Assembly: GCA_018609755.1 (NCBI GenBank)
Contig: JAHENZ010000228.1
Location: 1-54,073, forward strand
DNA from: Salinivenus sp.
Lineage (GTDB): Bacteria; Bacteroidota; Rhodothermia; Rhodothermales; Salinibacteraceae
DNA length: 54,073 nucleotides
Direction of reading: 5' to 3'
The stretch's first letter is position 1. The number at the start of each line of letters is the position of its first letter. This document shows positions 16,305-25,290 of the stretch, piece by piece. The notes under the pieces were generated by a model, which saw only the letters and a program-made list of their open reading frames with translations, made no database searches and had not been told where the DNA came from. The position numbers and the translations under genes were made by a program.

Positions 16305-17933
16305 TTACTTAATATTCCTCGTAATCATTCTGCTTCTGTTGCATCCATTAAGAGCTGAAATGGAGGTATTTCCATTGATTACGCCTTCGACCTCGGACCA
16401 ATCTGGACGATACGTTAGGGGCTTCACGATCTCTGCCTTCCCATTGGTAGCCTCCTTTATCTTTTGCTGGAACGAACGCCAGAGTGCATCCGCTTGGCCG
16501 AAGGCGAGTTGTCCAACATTCGCAATACGGTCGAGTGTGGTTGTCATTCGATCAATACCACGCGTGTAGAAGGTAACCTTATTTCCGCTGCGCTCGAACC
16601 CGAATCTCCGGTTGCCGCTCACAGGGTGGTAGCCGTCGAACGTCGTATACACTGTGCTAAACGTCCAGTGCAATCGCGACCGGTCACTAACGACGACCGT
16701 TCCTTCATCTAGCCATCCCCCTGTTGGGTCTAGGCTAATGCTCACAACGGTCCCTAGCGGATCCCCACTTCCCATCGACCCCAGAACTTCAGTGAAATGA
16801 ACACCCGGTCTGTCAGTATACTGATTCAGGTTGGACCGGATCTCTCGCAGGAACTGCCTTGGCGTCCTTCCGCCGGGGATGTCTCCGACCGTCATCGTAA
16901 CCCCGAACTCATCCATGTTCACAACCGCCCCCGCTGCATTCTGGAGTCGCTGAATCCCGGAAATCCCGTAGCGGTCAAGGTCCTCTATCGTGGCGAGTAC
17001 GCTTTGGGGAACCTTCAAGTTGGCAAGATCCACGTACTTCGGAATCTGGTCGCACGGTACGTCCAGCAGCGCAAATGGATTGGCCTTGAGGTAATCAGTC
17101 AGATAGCCGGTGTAATGACATGGCCCGTCCTCAGAGCCTGAACTGCAGGGGTCGGCCGTTCCGCCCCCCGAGTTGCCGCCTCCACTGCCCCCGTTCCACG
17201 GTCCGGAGCTGGGAGGAGACGGAACGTCCCCAGCCCCGCCGGTCGTCCCTCCATCTCCGGGCGTGACGACCACCTCATCGTTGTAACACGTGATTCCTCC
17301 GGTACCCGGCCCAGTGTCGGGATGCTGCGTGCACCACAATCCACTCTCTTCCGCCCACTCCCAGAGCTCTTCCCTCCAGTCGTTCGACGAGGATTCCTCA
17401 GCAATCTTCGGGGCAGACTGCCGAGTGCGTTCATCGGTAAGATCGATCACCGTCCCGCTCCCGTGGTAGCGTAGGGCCTCGTGAAGCATGCGGGCTGCCC
17501 TCGGAGAGGCCGGCAGGCGACAACGTGCCATACGCCCGGTAGAGCGATCTGTACCCACCTGACTGCTACTGTCTTTCTGCACGTGGAGACGATAGGTCAG
17601 ATGGACCGGCGGTCCGGACGCGTCTTCCAGAATCGCGTCCGGATACAGGAGATACACTTTCTGGTACCGATACCGGTGCGGCCCCTCGGGCGTGCGAACG
17701 CTCGTGAGGCAGACGTACGGAGACGGGGGCGGCGTCCCGGCTTTTCTCCGCGTCTCCGGTGAATCCTTATCGTTCAGAGGGGCATACGAGAAGCGCAAGC
17801 GGTCGGACCGTTCGGACTGGAACGGTGGGTCCGGTGCGAAGCTGTCACATCCAACGAGCAAAAGCAGCGCGGCACAAGCAATCGCAGAAGTGAGGTGAAA
17901 AAGAAGAACCGTGGGGCGTACGTGATCAGACAT
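16305..17933 (-). CDS. Large lipoprotein with Gly/Pro linker and C-terminal domain; candidate polymorphic toxin
   Basis: 542 residues from ATG 17933; the open frame beyond this start is not protein-like. A lipoprotein signal ends LLLLVGCDS (Cys about 28). The N-terminal domain to about 250 includes RYQKVYLLYPDAILED. A low-complexity Gly/Ser/Pro linker (about 255-320) follows, then a C-terminal region with FTEVLGSMGSGDPLGTVVSI, GYHPVSGNRRFGFERSGNKV, FYTRGIDRMTTTLDRI and PDWSEVEGVI. No catalytic motif was recognised. A second, detached copy of the FYTRGIDR tip lies downstream, and each tip is followed by a different small membrane protein. This is the layout of polymorphic toxins with orphan cassettes. 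The toxin role is inference. Confidence 0.7.
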   Translation of the reverse strand: MSDHVRPTVLLFHLTSAIACAALLLLVGCDSFAPDPPFQSERSDRLRFSYAPLNDKDSPETRRKAGTPPPSPYVCLTSVRTPEGPHRYRYQKVYLLYPDAILEDASGPPVHLTYRLHVQKDSSSQVGTDRSTGRMARCRLPASPRAARMLHEALRYHGSGTVIDLTDERTRQSAPKIAEESSSNDWREELWEWAEESGLWCTQHPDTGPGTGGITCYNDEVVVTPGDGGTTGGAGDVPSPPSSGPWNGGSGGGNSGGGTADPCSSGSEDGPCHYTGYLTDYLKANPFALLDVPCDQIPKYVDLANLKVPQSVLATIEDLDRYGISGIQRLQNAAGAVVNMDEFGVTMTVGDIPGGRTPRQFLREIRSNLNQYTDRPGVHFTEVLGSMGSGDPLGTVVSISLDPTGGWLDEGTVVVSDRSRLHWTFSTVYTTFDGYHPVSGNRRFGFERSGNKVTFYTRGIDRMTTTLDRIANVGQLAFGQADALWRSFQQKIKEATNGKAEIVKPLTYRPDWSEVEGVINGNTSISALNGCNRSRMITRNIK

Positions 17934-18447
17934 CGCGAAGGGGCAAAGCGAGGAATTGTAGAATTGGAATGCCCCACGGTACAAAAGGGTAAAACAGTAC
18001 GCAAGAGGAGAACACGTGAATGTCAGAAAAGTCCGGCGTGTGGGGTCCCATTTTCGGGAAATGAAACAGCCCTGAAGCGGCATGATCCGCCTCATGCAGT
18101 GATGGCTGGCCGGTGTCCGCAAGCCCTTCGATGTTCATCTGCTCACGTCCCTTTACGAATGACCAGACCCTCACAGCCAGTGTTGCAGCTCGTCCCGAAC
18201 GGCCTGCCTCCAACCTGTGCCGAGCGTAGGAGCGAAATGATCGACTAGAGGTGAGAAACTCGGCGCAGCACTACTGTCAGATTTCGGGAAACCGACCGGC
18301 TCCCCACAGAGGGGACAATAAGAAGTGAAAGTATAACCCTTGAGTAATCGAGAGCACGGGGGGCGAACTGAGATGTGAACCTGATTCCCCTACTGCTGCC
18401 CCCTTCGCTTCAACTCAACACCTGCCTGAAATCCCCCGCCCGTCTCG
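17934..18447. other. Intergenic region upstream of the lipoprotein
   Basis: About 514 bp between the lipoprotein start and the stop of the M16-like gene. Apart from a sigma70-like promoter candidate next to the lipoprotein, nothing was recognised. Confidence 0.5.
17955..17984 (-). promoter_or_regulatory. Candidate promoter of the lipoprotein/immunity unit
   Basis: Reading on the minus strand, TTGTAC, 18 bp, TACAAT, ending about 22 bp before the ATG at 17933. This resembles a sigma70 -35/-10 pair. It would drive the lipoprotein and the 105-residue gene together. Confidence 0.35.
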
Positions 18448-19737
18448 TCAGGCGTCCACCGGTTCCGGAGCAACCCCTGCCAGCGCCTCGTGCATCGCGT
18501 CCGGGCGGAGATGGGTGCGGACGGCCTCGTTCACGTCGTCGAGCGTGAGCCCCTCAATTTCCTCGGGGAATCGGTCCAGGTACTCGAGGTCGAATCCGCG
18601 CTCGGCGTTGGTGAGGATGGACTGCGCGAGGCGACGGGTCGTGGCGAGTCCCACGGCGTACGAGCCGGTGATGGTGGTCTTCTTGCTTTCCAGCTCCTCC
18701 TCCGTCGCCCCCTCCTCTACAAACTGCCGGATGACCTCCGTCGTGGTCTCGATGCCCTCTTCCAGCGCGTCGTGGCTGAGGGTAACGCTCGTCTGCCAGT
18801 AGCCCGCGTAGCGGGTGGAGACGCCGGAGAGCCCTGAGCTGATGTGGTACGTGAGCCCCTTCTCGTCGCGCACTGTGTTCATGAGCCGGGCCGCAAAGTC
18901 GCCGCCCAGAATATAGTTTCCGACGTACAGGGCGGGATAGTCGTCGTGGTCGCGTCGGAGGGAAACGGCGTGCCCCATCCGAACGTCCACGTTCGACTTG
19001 TCGGGCATCGGCACCACACTCCGGCCAGGCTCCGCTTCCTCCTTTCCCTCCGTCTCGTGCGACGGATCGGCGTCGTGCGGCGCCCATCCCGCAAACGTAT
19101 CGGCCACGACCGATTCGACCATGTCGTGCTCCAGATCGCCCACTACGGCCAACGTCCACTCGGTGGCACCGAAGTGCGCGGCGTGATACTGGCGGATATC
19201 ATCGAGCGTGAGCTGCTGGAGCTTTTGGAGTACTGCCTCCAGCGCATCGCTGTAGTTGGGATGTCCCTCTCCGAAGAGGCGGCGGGTAAGTGCAGAAGAA
19301 GCCTGGGCACTCGTCTTCTCCATCCGGCGTTGTACGTTCGCAAGGGCCTGTGCCCGGGCCTTCTCGAACTCCTCTTCCTCAAACGACGGCGACTGCAGCA
19401 TCTCCGACAGCACGTCCATTACGCGCGGCAGATCGTCCGTCAAGGCACGACCCGAAATGTCCACGTAGAGACCGTCGCTCGATAGATTGAGCTTGGCGCC
19501 GCAGTCTTCGAGGACGCGGGCGAGTTCGAACCGATCCCGTTGCTCCGTCCCTTTGTCGAGGAGCGAAACCGTCAATTTTTGCCGCAAATCGTCGTCGGCA
19601 GCAAGGTCGGGATAGGCCAAAAACGAACCGCGCCACGACACAATGTCGTCGACGGAGGTTTGGAGGGTGAGCAGTCGCCCCGGGCCGGCCTCACGGTCAT
19701 GAATCTGAGAGGCAAGATTCGGACTGGAATTGGACAT
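18448..19737 (-). CDS. M16-family peptidase homologue without the zinc motif
   Basis: 429 residues from ATG 19737. The fold signatures of a pitrilysin-type protein are present (FEEEEFEKARAQALANVQRR; WTLAVVGDLEHDMVE; YVGNYILGGDFAARLMNTVR; GLTYHISSGLSG), but HXXEH is missing, so it should not be catalytic by itself. It is transcribed 78 bp after an M16 protein that has HMLEH. Such active/inactive pairs form heterodimers in which the inactive subunit contributes an Arg/Tyr substrate pocket. It is therefore probably the non-catalytic partner. Confidence 0.88.
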   Translation of the reverse strand: MSNSSPNLASQIHDREAGPGRLLTLQTSVDDIVSWRGSFLAYPDLAADDDLRQKLTVSLLDKGTEQRDRFELARVLEDCGAKLNLSSDGLYVDISGRALTDDLPRVMDVLSEMLQSPSFEEEEFEKARAQALANVQRRMEKTSAQASSALTRRLFGEGHPNYSDALEAVLQKLQQLTLDDIRQYHAAHFGATEWTLAVVGDLEHDMVESVVADTFAGWAPHDADPSHETEGKEEAEPGRSVVPMPDKSNVDVRMGHAVSLRRDHDDYPALYVGNYILGGDFAARLMNTVRDEKGLTYHISSGLSGVSTRYAGYWQTSVTLSHDALEEGIETTTEVIRQFVEEGATEEELESKKTTITGSYAVGLATTRRLAQSILTNAERGFDLEYLDRFPEEIEGLTLDDVNEAVRTHLRPDAMHEALAGVAPEPVDA

Positions 19738-19815
19738 GGAATCCACGATGGATAAAAGGGAAATCGAAGGGAGAGCAACGGACCGATCCACGGTTCACGT
19801 ATCACTTCTCACGCA
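19738..19815. repeat. Short spacer with repeated CACGyATCA words between the M16 genes
   Basis: The 78-bp spacer contains CACGTATCA and CACGCATCA 15 bp apart. Similar short words occur before smpB/tyrS (about 7243-7270), but whether they are one repeat family cannot be settled by eye. Confidence 0.3.
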
Positions 19816-21135
19816 TCAGTCTTCACTCGGCACGTACCAGCCGACGGTGCTGGTCTCGTCGGTGAGGTAGGTTTGCGCCACGCGCTGGATGTCGTCTACA
19901 GTCACCTCCTCCAACCGGTCGAGGTACTGCGTGTAGAGCTTCCAGTCGCCAGCGGCCAGCGCCTCGTTGAGCTGTGACGCCACTTTCATCGGCCCGTCGC
20001 GGTCGAACGCAATCTGCGCGCGGAGCTGGCTGCGGGCCCGGTCGAGCTCCTCCTGCGTCACCCCCTCGTCGCGGATTGTCTGAATTTCCTCGTTGAGGGC
20101 CGACTCCACGGTCTCGTGGTCGGTCTCCGGGGCCAGATAGGCAAAAATCGAAAACAGACCGGGATCGCGGAGGCGGAAGTTCATCCCGAACACGTCGCTC
20201 GTGAGGCCCTGGTCCGTGCAGCGCTGAAAGAGTCGGCTGCCTTTGCCGGAGGCGAGGATGCGGGCCAGGACGTCGAGCGCGTCCGAATCCGGCTCCACGG
20301 CGGGCGGCGACTTGTAGCTCATGAGCACGGCCCCGAGCTGCCCGTCCTGCTTCACCGTCACGCGGCGCTGGCCAGTCTGCTCCGGCTCTTCGGTCGTGAC
20401 CTGCGGAATGTCGTGCGGCGCCGCGTCGTGCGCGCCGAAGTGGTCGGCTACCTCATTCAACACGTCGGTGCGGTCGAAGTGACCGACGATCGAGACGGTG
20501 GCGTTGTTCGGCCAGTAGAAGGTGTCGTAGTATTCCCGCAGCCCGTCGGCCGTAATGCTCTCGATGTCGCTCTTCCACCCGATGGTGGGGTGGTGGTACG
20601 GATGCGCGGTGAACGCGGCGGCCCACACCTCGTCGAAGAGGCGCGAGACCGGGTCGTTCTGGTTGCGATCCCGTTCGTTGAGAATCACCGTCCGCTCCGA
20701 CTCCACGTCCCGCGGGTCGAGGAGCGCCCCCCGCATGCGGTCGGCCTCGATGTCGAGCGCCAGCGGCAGATGTTCGGTCGGCAGCATCTCGTAGTAGTTC
20801 GTCCGGTCCAGCCACGTGGAGGCGTTCACCTTGGCCCCCACCCGCTGCAGCGTCTCGAAAATCGACGTGCCCTTGCGCTTGTGGTACCGTTCGGTCCCCT
20901 TAAACATGAGGTGCTCCAGCATGTGGGTCGCGCCGGTGTGTCCGGTGCGCTCGTTGCGACTCCCCACGTGGTAGGTCACCATCGACGTGGCCACCGGTGC
21001 ACCCTCCTGGGGCAGCAGCAGAACGCGGAGGTCGTTGTCCGTAAGGCGGTAGCACTCGATGCCGTCGGACGCCTCCTCAAACTCGAAGGCGGCGGGGATG
21101 GCGGGCGAAGAATCAGCGACAGTCGTCTGGTTCAT
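19816..21135 (-). CDS. Zinc-dependent M16-family peptidase
   Basis: 439 residues from ATG 21135. Inverted zinc motif HMLEH at 71-75 (His71 and His75 ligands, Glu74 general base), with the downstream acidic ligand in ESERTVILNE. Further family segments are NASTWLDRTNYYEMLP and NNATVSIVGHF. The second domain has GSRLFQRCTDQGLTSDV. No signal peptide, so probably cytoplasmic. The related protein encoded 78 bp downstream lacks the zinc motif, so a two-subunit peptidase is likely. Substrate unknown. Confidence 0.92.
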   Translation of the reverse strand: MNQTTVADSSPAIPAAFEFEEASDGIECYRLTDNDLRVLLLPQEGAPVATSMVTYHVGSRNERTGHTGATHMLEHLMFKGTERYHKRKGTSIFETLQRVGAKVNASTWLDRTNYYEMLPTEHLPLALDIEADRMRGALLDPRDVESERTVILNERDRNQNDPVSRLFDEVWAAAFTAHPYHHPTIGWKSDIESITADGLREYYDTFYWPNNATVSIVGHFDRTDVLNEVADHFGAHDAAPHDIPQVTTEEPEQTGQRRVTVKQDGQLGAVLMSYKSPPAVEPDSDALDVLARILASGKGSRLFQRCTDQGLTSDVFGMNFRLRDPGLFSIFAYLAPETDHETVESALNEEIQTIRDEGVTQEELDRARSQLRAQIAFDRDGPMKVASQLNEALAAGDWKLYTQYLDRLEEVTVDDIQRVAQTYLTDETSTVGWYVPSED

Positions 21136-21174
21136 ATAGCTGGGGTTGAGAGTATTCTTCAATTCAAAACCGTT

Positions 21175-21240
21175 CGTATTTCGTATTGCGTGTTTCGTCT
21201 CCCAAAAACTAAGATCACGCAATACGCAACACGGAATACG
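21175..21240. repeat. 23-bp imperfect inverted repeat made of CGTATT/CGTGTT words
   Basis: 21175-21197 and 21218-21240 are inverted copies with 19 of 23 matches, separated by 20 bases. Each arm is itself an internal repeat of CGTATT-like 8-9-mers. It lies between the polA stop (21249) and the active M16 gene start and could fold into a hairpin in RNA or single-stranded DNA. Confidence 0.6.
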
Positions 21241-21248
21241 TAATGTTC

Positions 21249-24032
21249 TCAGTGCGCATCGAGCCAGTGATCCCCCACGCCGATGTCGATCACGACCGGC
21301 ACGTCGTCGAGCGGTAGGGCGTCGCGCATCTCTTCATCGACCATCGACTGCACGTCGTCGATCTCCTCCGGCGATACCTCGAAGACGAGCTCGTCGTGCA
21401 CCTGGAGCAGCATCTCGGCGTCCCAGCCCTCTTCGGCCAGCCGCTCGTGGATGCGGTTCATCGCGATCTTGATCATGTCCGCCTGCGTGCCCTGAATCGG
21501 CATGTTCACGGCCACGCGCTCGGCGGCGCTGCGGCGATTGCTGTTGGAATGGTCGATGTCGGGCAGGTACCGGCGGCGCCCGAGCAGCGTTTGTGCGTAG
21601 CCGTTCTCCTGCGCCTGTTCCACCAGCTCGTTCAATAGCCGCGAGACGCCGGAGTACGACTTCCGGTACTGTTTGATGAGGTCTTGCGCCTCGTCGACCG
21701 GCATGCGCATCCGCTGGGCGAGGCCCCACGGCGAGATGCCGTACGGAATGCCATAATTTACTTCTTTCGCCTTGCGGCGCTGGTCGGACGTCACCTCATC
21801 GGGATCGATGTCGAAGACGCGCGCGGCGGCATCGGTGTGGATGTCGCCGCCCGAGCGAAAGGTTTCCTTCATGGCCTCGTCCCCACTCATGGAGGCGAGG
21901 ATGCGGAGCTCAATCTGTGCGTAGTCGGCCGCCATCAACTTCCAGCCGTCGCGCGGTACAAAGGCCCGCCGGATCTCGCGCCCCACCGGGGTGCGGATCG
22001 GGATGTTCTGGAGATTGGGATCGCTGGAGGAAAGCCGCCCGGTCGAGGTGCGCGTCTGGTTAAAGCTGGTGTGGATGCGGCCCGTCTCCGGATGCACGAG
22101 CTCGCCCAGCGCATCCAGATAGGTACTCTTAATCTTGTAGGTCGAGCGCCAGTCGAGAACGAGGCCCGGCATCTCGTGCTCCGTAGAGAGCTCTTCCAGC
22201 ACACTTTCCTTCGTCGAGCGCTTGCCGGTCGGCGTTTTGGAGACGACGGGGAGCTCGAGCTTGTCGAAGAGCACCTCGGCGAGCTGCTGCCGGGAGTTGA
22301 TGTTGAACTCCTGCCCGGCCATCTCGTAGATCTGCTCCTCAATTTCGCGCAGCTCCGACTCCAGATCAGCAGAGATCTCATCGAGAACGTCGGTGTCAAC
22401 CGTGATCCCGACGTGCTCCATCTCGGCCAGCACGCGGATGAGCGGGAATTCCATGTCCTCGGCAATTTCGAGGAGCTTGTCGTCTACCAACTGCTCCTCC
22501 AGGGCGTCAGCGAGGCGAAGCGCAATGTCGGCATCCTCGCAGGCGTACGGGGCCGTCTCCTCCACCGCCACGTCGCGCATCGACAGGTCATCGTCGTCGC
22601 CCAGCAGGTCGGAGATGGGCACCATTTTGTAGTTGAGGACCGACCGCGCCACGTCGTCGAGGTTGTGGTTCTCCTCCGGCGCCGTCAGGTAGTGCGCGAT
22701 CATCGTGTCCACGAGCGGTCCCTCCACTTCGACGCCGTGCCGCCGCAGAACCAGAAGGTCGTACTTCAGATTGTGCCCGACCTTCGTGGTGTCGTCCTCC
22801 AGCAAGGGGCCGAGCACGTCGAGCACCGCGTCCGTGTCGGTGCCGTCGGGGAGCGGGGTGGGCACGTACACGCCCTGCTTCTCCGTCCAGCTAAAGGACA
22901 GCCCGACGAGCGCAGCGTACATTGGGTCGGTAGAGGTCGTCTCCGCATCGAAGGCATATCGGTCGTGCTCGTCAAGCTCCGACGCAAACGCCTCCAGCTG
23001 CTCCCGATTCTGCACGAAGTCGTAGTCGACCTCGTCAGTGTCGAGCGCCTGCACCTCCTCGTACGGCCCGAAGTCGAATTCGAGCGCCGGATCCTCCGAC
23101 GCCTCGTCCTCGTCGTCCACCTCGCCGTCGATGTCCATGCGGTCGAGCAGCGACTCGAACTCCAGCTCGCGGAAGAGCGCCCGCAGCTTGTCTTCGTCCG
23201 GATTGGCGCGGCGGAGTTGGTGCCAGTCCATCCCCACGTCCAGGTCGGTACGGATGCGCACGAGGCGCCTGGACATGCGGGCCTCCTCGGCGTATTCCTT
23301 TAGATTCTCCCCCCGCTTCCCTCCGATCTCGTCCGCATTCTCAATGACCTCTTCCACGTCATAATACTGCTTGAGGTACTTCATGGAGGTCTTCTCCCCA
23401 ATGTTGGGCACTCCCGGAACGTTGTCGGAGCTGTCCCCCCACAGCGCAAGCATGTCGATGAATTGAACGGGATCCAACTCGTACTCCTCCCGAAACGTCT
23501 CGTCGGTTAGAATCTCGAAGTCCTGGTCGCCCTTCGCCGGCTTATAGATCGAGACGTGCTCCGAGAGTAGCTGCTTGAAGTCCTTGTCCGGCGACACGAT
23601 CACCACGTCGGCCCCGTCCTCTTCGGCCTGCTTCGCCAAGGTGCCAATCACGTCGTCGGCCTCCACCTTCGGCACCTCCAGCACCGGAATGTCCATCGCC
23701 TCCACGATCTCCTTGATGTACGGAAGGTTCTCCAGAAGCTCGTCCGGCGGCGGATCGCGATTGGCCTTGTAGTCCTCGTAAATCTCCTTGCGGAAGGTGT
23801 CCTCCTCCCCCTCGTCGAACACCACGGCCGCGTGTTCGATGCTGTGGTCGTCGATCAGCTTGACGAGCGAGTTCGTAAACGCGTAGGCCGCCGAGGTATT
23901 CTGTCCCTCGGAGTTGATGAGGGGCCGACTGATGAAGATGTAATGTGCGCGATACGCAAGGGACATCGCGTCGATGAGGTAGAGGGTCTTCCCCTCATCT
24001 TCAGCGGTCGGGGAGGCAGATGGCTCGGACAT
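21249..24032 (-). CDS. polA: DNA polymerase I
   Basis: 927 residues from ATG 24032, all three domains present. The 5' nuclease domain is at 1 to about 300 (LYLIDAMSLAYRAHY, VIVSPDKDFKQLL, ALWGDSSDNVPGVPNIGEKT). The 3'-5' proofreading domain looks intact: YAFDAETTSTD, VGHNLKYDLLVLRRHG and YACEDADIALRL carry the DEDD residues. The polymerase domain has motif A DYAQIELRILA, motif B RRKAKEVNYGIPYGIS and motif C VHDELVFEV. In motif B the position of E. coli Phe762/Taq Phe667 is Tyr760 here. The pocket therefore resembles T7 and mycobacterial polymerases, which discriminate poorly against dideoxynucleotides. Confidence 0.97.
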   Translation of the reverse strand: MSEPSASPTAEDEGKTLYLIDAMSLAYRAHYIFISRPLINSEGQNTSAAYAFTNSLVKLIDDHSIEHAAVVFDEGEEDTFRKEIYEDYKANRDPPPDELLENLPYIKEIVEAMDIPVLEVPKVEADDVIGTLAKQAEEDGADVVIVSPDKDFKQLLSEHVSIYKPAKGDQDFEILTDETFREEYELDPVQFIDMLALWGDSSDNVPGVPNIGEKTSMKYLKQYYDVEEVIENADEIGGKRGENLKEYAEEARMSRRLVRIRTDLDVGMDWHQLRRANPDEDKLRALFRELEFESLLDRMDIDGEVDDEDEASEDPALEFDFGPYEEVQALDTDEVDYDFVQNREQLEAFASELDEHDRYAFDAETTSTDPMYAALVGLSFSWTEKQGVYVPTPLPDGTDTDAVLDVLGPLLEDDTTKVGHNLKYDLLVLRRHGVEVEGPLVDTMIAHYLTAPEENHNLDDVARSVLNYKMVPISDLLGDDDDLSMRDVAVEETAPYACEDADIALRLADALEEQLVDDKLLEIAEDMEFPLIRVLAEMEHVGITVDTDVLDEISADLESELREIEEQIYEMAGQEFNINSRQQLAEVLFDKLELPVVSKTPTGKRSTKESVLEELSTEHEMPGLVLDWRSTYKIKSTYLDALGELVHPETGRIHTSFNQTRTSTGRLSSSDPNLQNIPIRTPVGREIRRAFVPRDGWKLMAADYAQIELRILASMSGDEAMKETFRSGGDIHTDAAARVFDIDPDEVTSDQRRKAKEVNYGIPYGISPWGLAQRMRMPVDEAQDLIKQYRKSYSGVSRLLNELVEQAQENGYAQTLLGRRRYLPDIDHSNSNRRSAAERVAVNMPIQGTQADMIKIAMNRIHERLAEEGWDAEMLLQVHDELVFEVSPEEIDDVQSMVDEEMRDALPLDDVPVVIDIGVGDHWLDAH

Positions 24033-24609
24033 TCGACGGGACGTAACCTGGAACGGAATGTGGCGAAACGACGAAGCAAACCCGCGCGGGAGACGCAAGC
24101 GGGAGACGAACCGCGCAGCAGTTCGTCGGAGAGGGTCTGATCGTCTGATTTCAATTCTTTCGCGCGCCCCTAGTTCGTGCCGATCTGTGAGAAAGTGTGT
24201 GAATCGCCCGGTGGTCGCGCCCGATTCTTCCCTTTTGATCTACACCCACCGGCGAACGAAGGCACGCGCTGCGCGCAGAACCCGTGTACTTTGTTGATCG
24301 CTCCGCGGTCCTGCAGGCTTGTGCATCCATTGCCCTTTTGAAGGACGGGGGAGCGTTGAGTACCGATGGGAGGCAACAAATCTGCCATCGTCACGTCGTT
24401 GCCAAACTAGTGGTGCGTCAAGTTTTCCATGTCGAGTAAAGCCCCGATCAATGAACGGTATCCAGGCCGTTGAAGTGACATTCAAGCGGGTGTATTCAAT
24501 TCGGCACCCGACACCTTCGGCTTGACTGACCACTAGCATCGTGTGACATTTAAATAGCCTCCCAGTATTGTTTATCGCTGGTGTTTCGCCCTCTTCTACG
24601 GCTTCTGAC
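24033..24609. other. Intergenic region between divergent polA and HAD phosphatase genes
   Basis: About 577 bp with no gene. It contains the CTAG-flanked inverted-repeat element at 24407-24536. The remainder (24033-24406) shows nothing beyond presumed promoters. Confidence 0.5.
24407..24536. mobile_element. Small MITE-like element with CTAG target duplication
   Basis: CTAG at 24407-24410 and 24533-24536 flanks a 122-bp unit. Its ends, TGGTGCGTCAAG and CTTGACTGACCA, are inverted repeats matching at 10 of 12 positions. CTAG fits the 4-bp YTAR duplication of the IS5 subgroup. No ORF inside. The ends are less perfect than in the 14051 element, so it may be older. Confidence 0.5.
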
Positions 24610-25290
24610 ATGACACTCCTGCTTTTCGACATTGACGGCACGCTCGTCCGAGTCAACGGTGGGGTCCACCAGGCGGTCGCACACGCAATTTCGAGCGTAA
24701 CTGGACGAGAGGCTTTCACCGACGGGGTCCCCTTCTCGGGGCGAACCGATCTCGCGATCTTTCGGGACGTGTTGAACGAGAGCGGGATCTCCTCCCCGAG
24801 CGCCGTCCTCCAGGATGTCATTGCGCGTTACGCGGAGACGGCCCAGGAGACCATCCACTCCCGCCACGTGGAGATCCTCCCCGGCGTCTCGACTCTGCTC
24901 TCCCAATTGTCCGGTCGGGACGATGTCTTTCTGGGACTGGTGACGGGAAATGTTGAAGCCGTTGCCTACCACAAACTCCGGTGTGCAGGCCTTGCTGAAT
25001 ACTTTTCGGTCGGTGCATTTGGAAGTGACCACGCAGACCGTTCCGCACTACCGCCGATGGCCCTCCAGCGGGCCTCGGAGACATCCGGACGCTCCTTCTC
25101 TCCCGAACACACGACCATCATTGGAGATACGCACCATGACATTCAGTGTGCTCACGCTACGGGAACGCGCTCCGTGGCCGTGTGCACGGGACGATTTTCC
25201 CGATCGGAACTCTCCCCGCACGCGCCCGACCTACTTCTCGACAACCTGATCAATCCCCCTCGCGTAATCGACCAGGTCCTCGAAATTTGA
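24610..25290 (+). CDS. HAD-superfamily hydrolase, phosphoglycolate-phosphatase-like
   Basis: 226 residues from ATG 24610. Motif I LLFDIDGTLV gives nucleophile Asp7 and acid/base Asp9. A helical cap domain follows (about 15-85). Motif II is LVTGN, a Lys lies in the YHKLRCAGLAEYF region, and motif IV IIGDTHHDIQCAHATG supplies the Mg2+ aspartates. The pattern is closest to phosphoglycolate phosphatase/PGMB-like enzymes, and the substrate is not deducible. It is transcribed divergently from polA. A GC-rich stem-loop lies 90 bp past the stop. Confidence 0.88.
   Translation: MTLLLFDIDGTLVRVNGGVHQAVAHAISSVTGREAFTDGVPFSGRTDLAIFRDVLNESGISSPSAVLQDVIARYAETAQETIHSRHVEILPGVSTLLSQLSGRDDVFLGLVTGNVEAVAYHKLRCAGLAEYFSVGAFGSDHADRSALPPMALQRASETSGRSFSPEHTTIIGDTHHDIQCAHATGTRSVAVCTGRFSRSELSPHAPDLLLDNLINPPRVIDQVLEI

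Noticed and set aside
21684-23303. 539-codon frame antisense to polA
   Set aside because: Shadow of the polymerase gene, with no family features.
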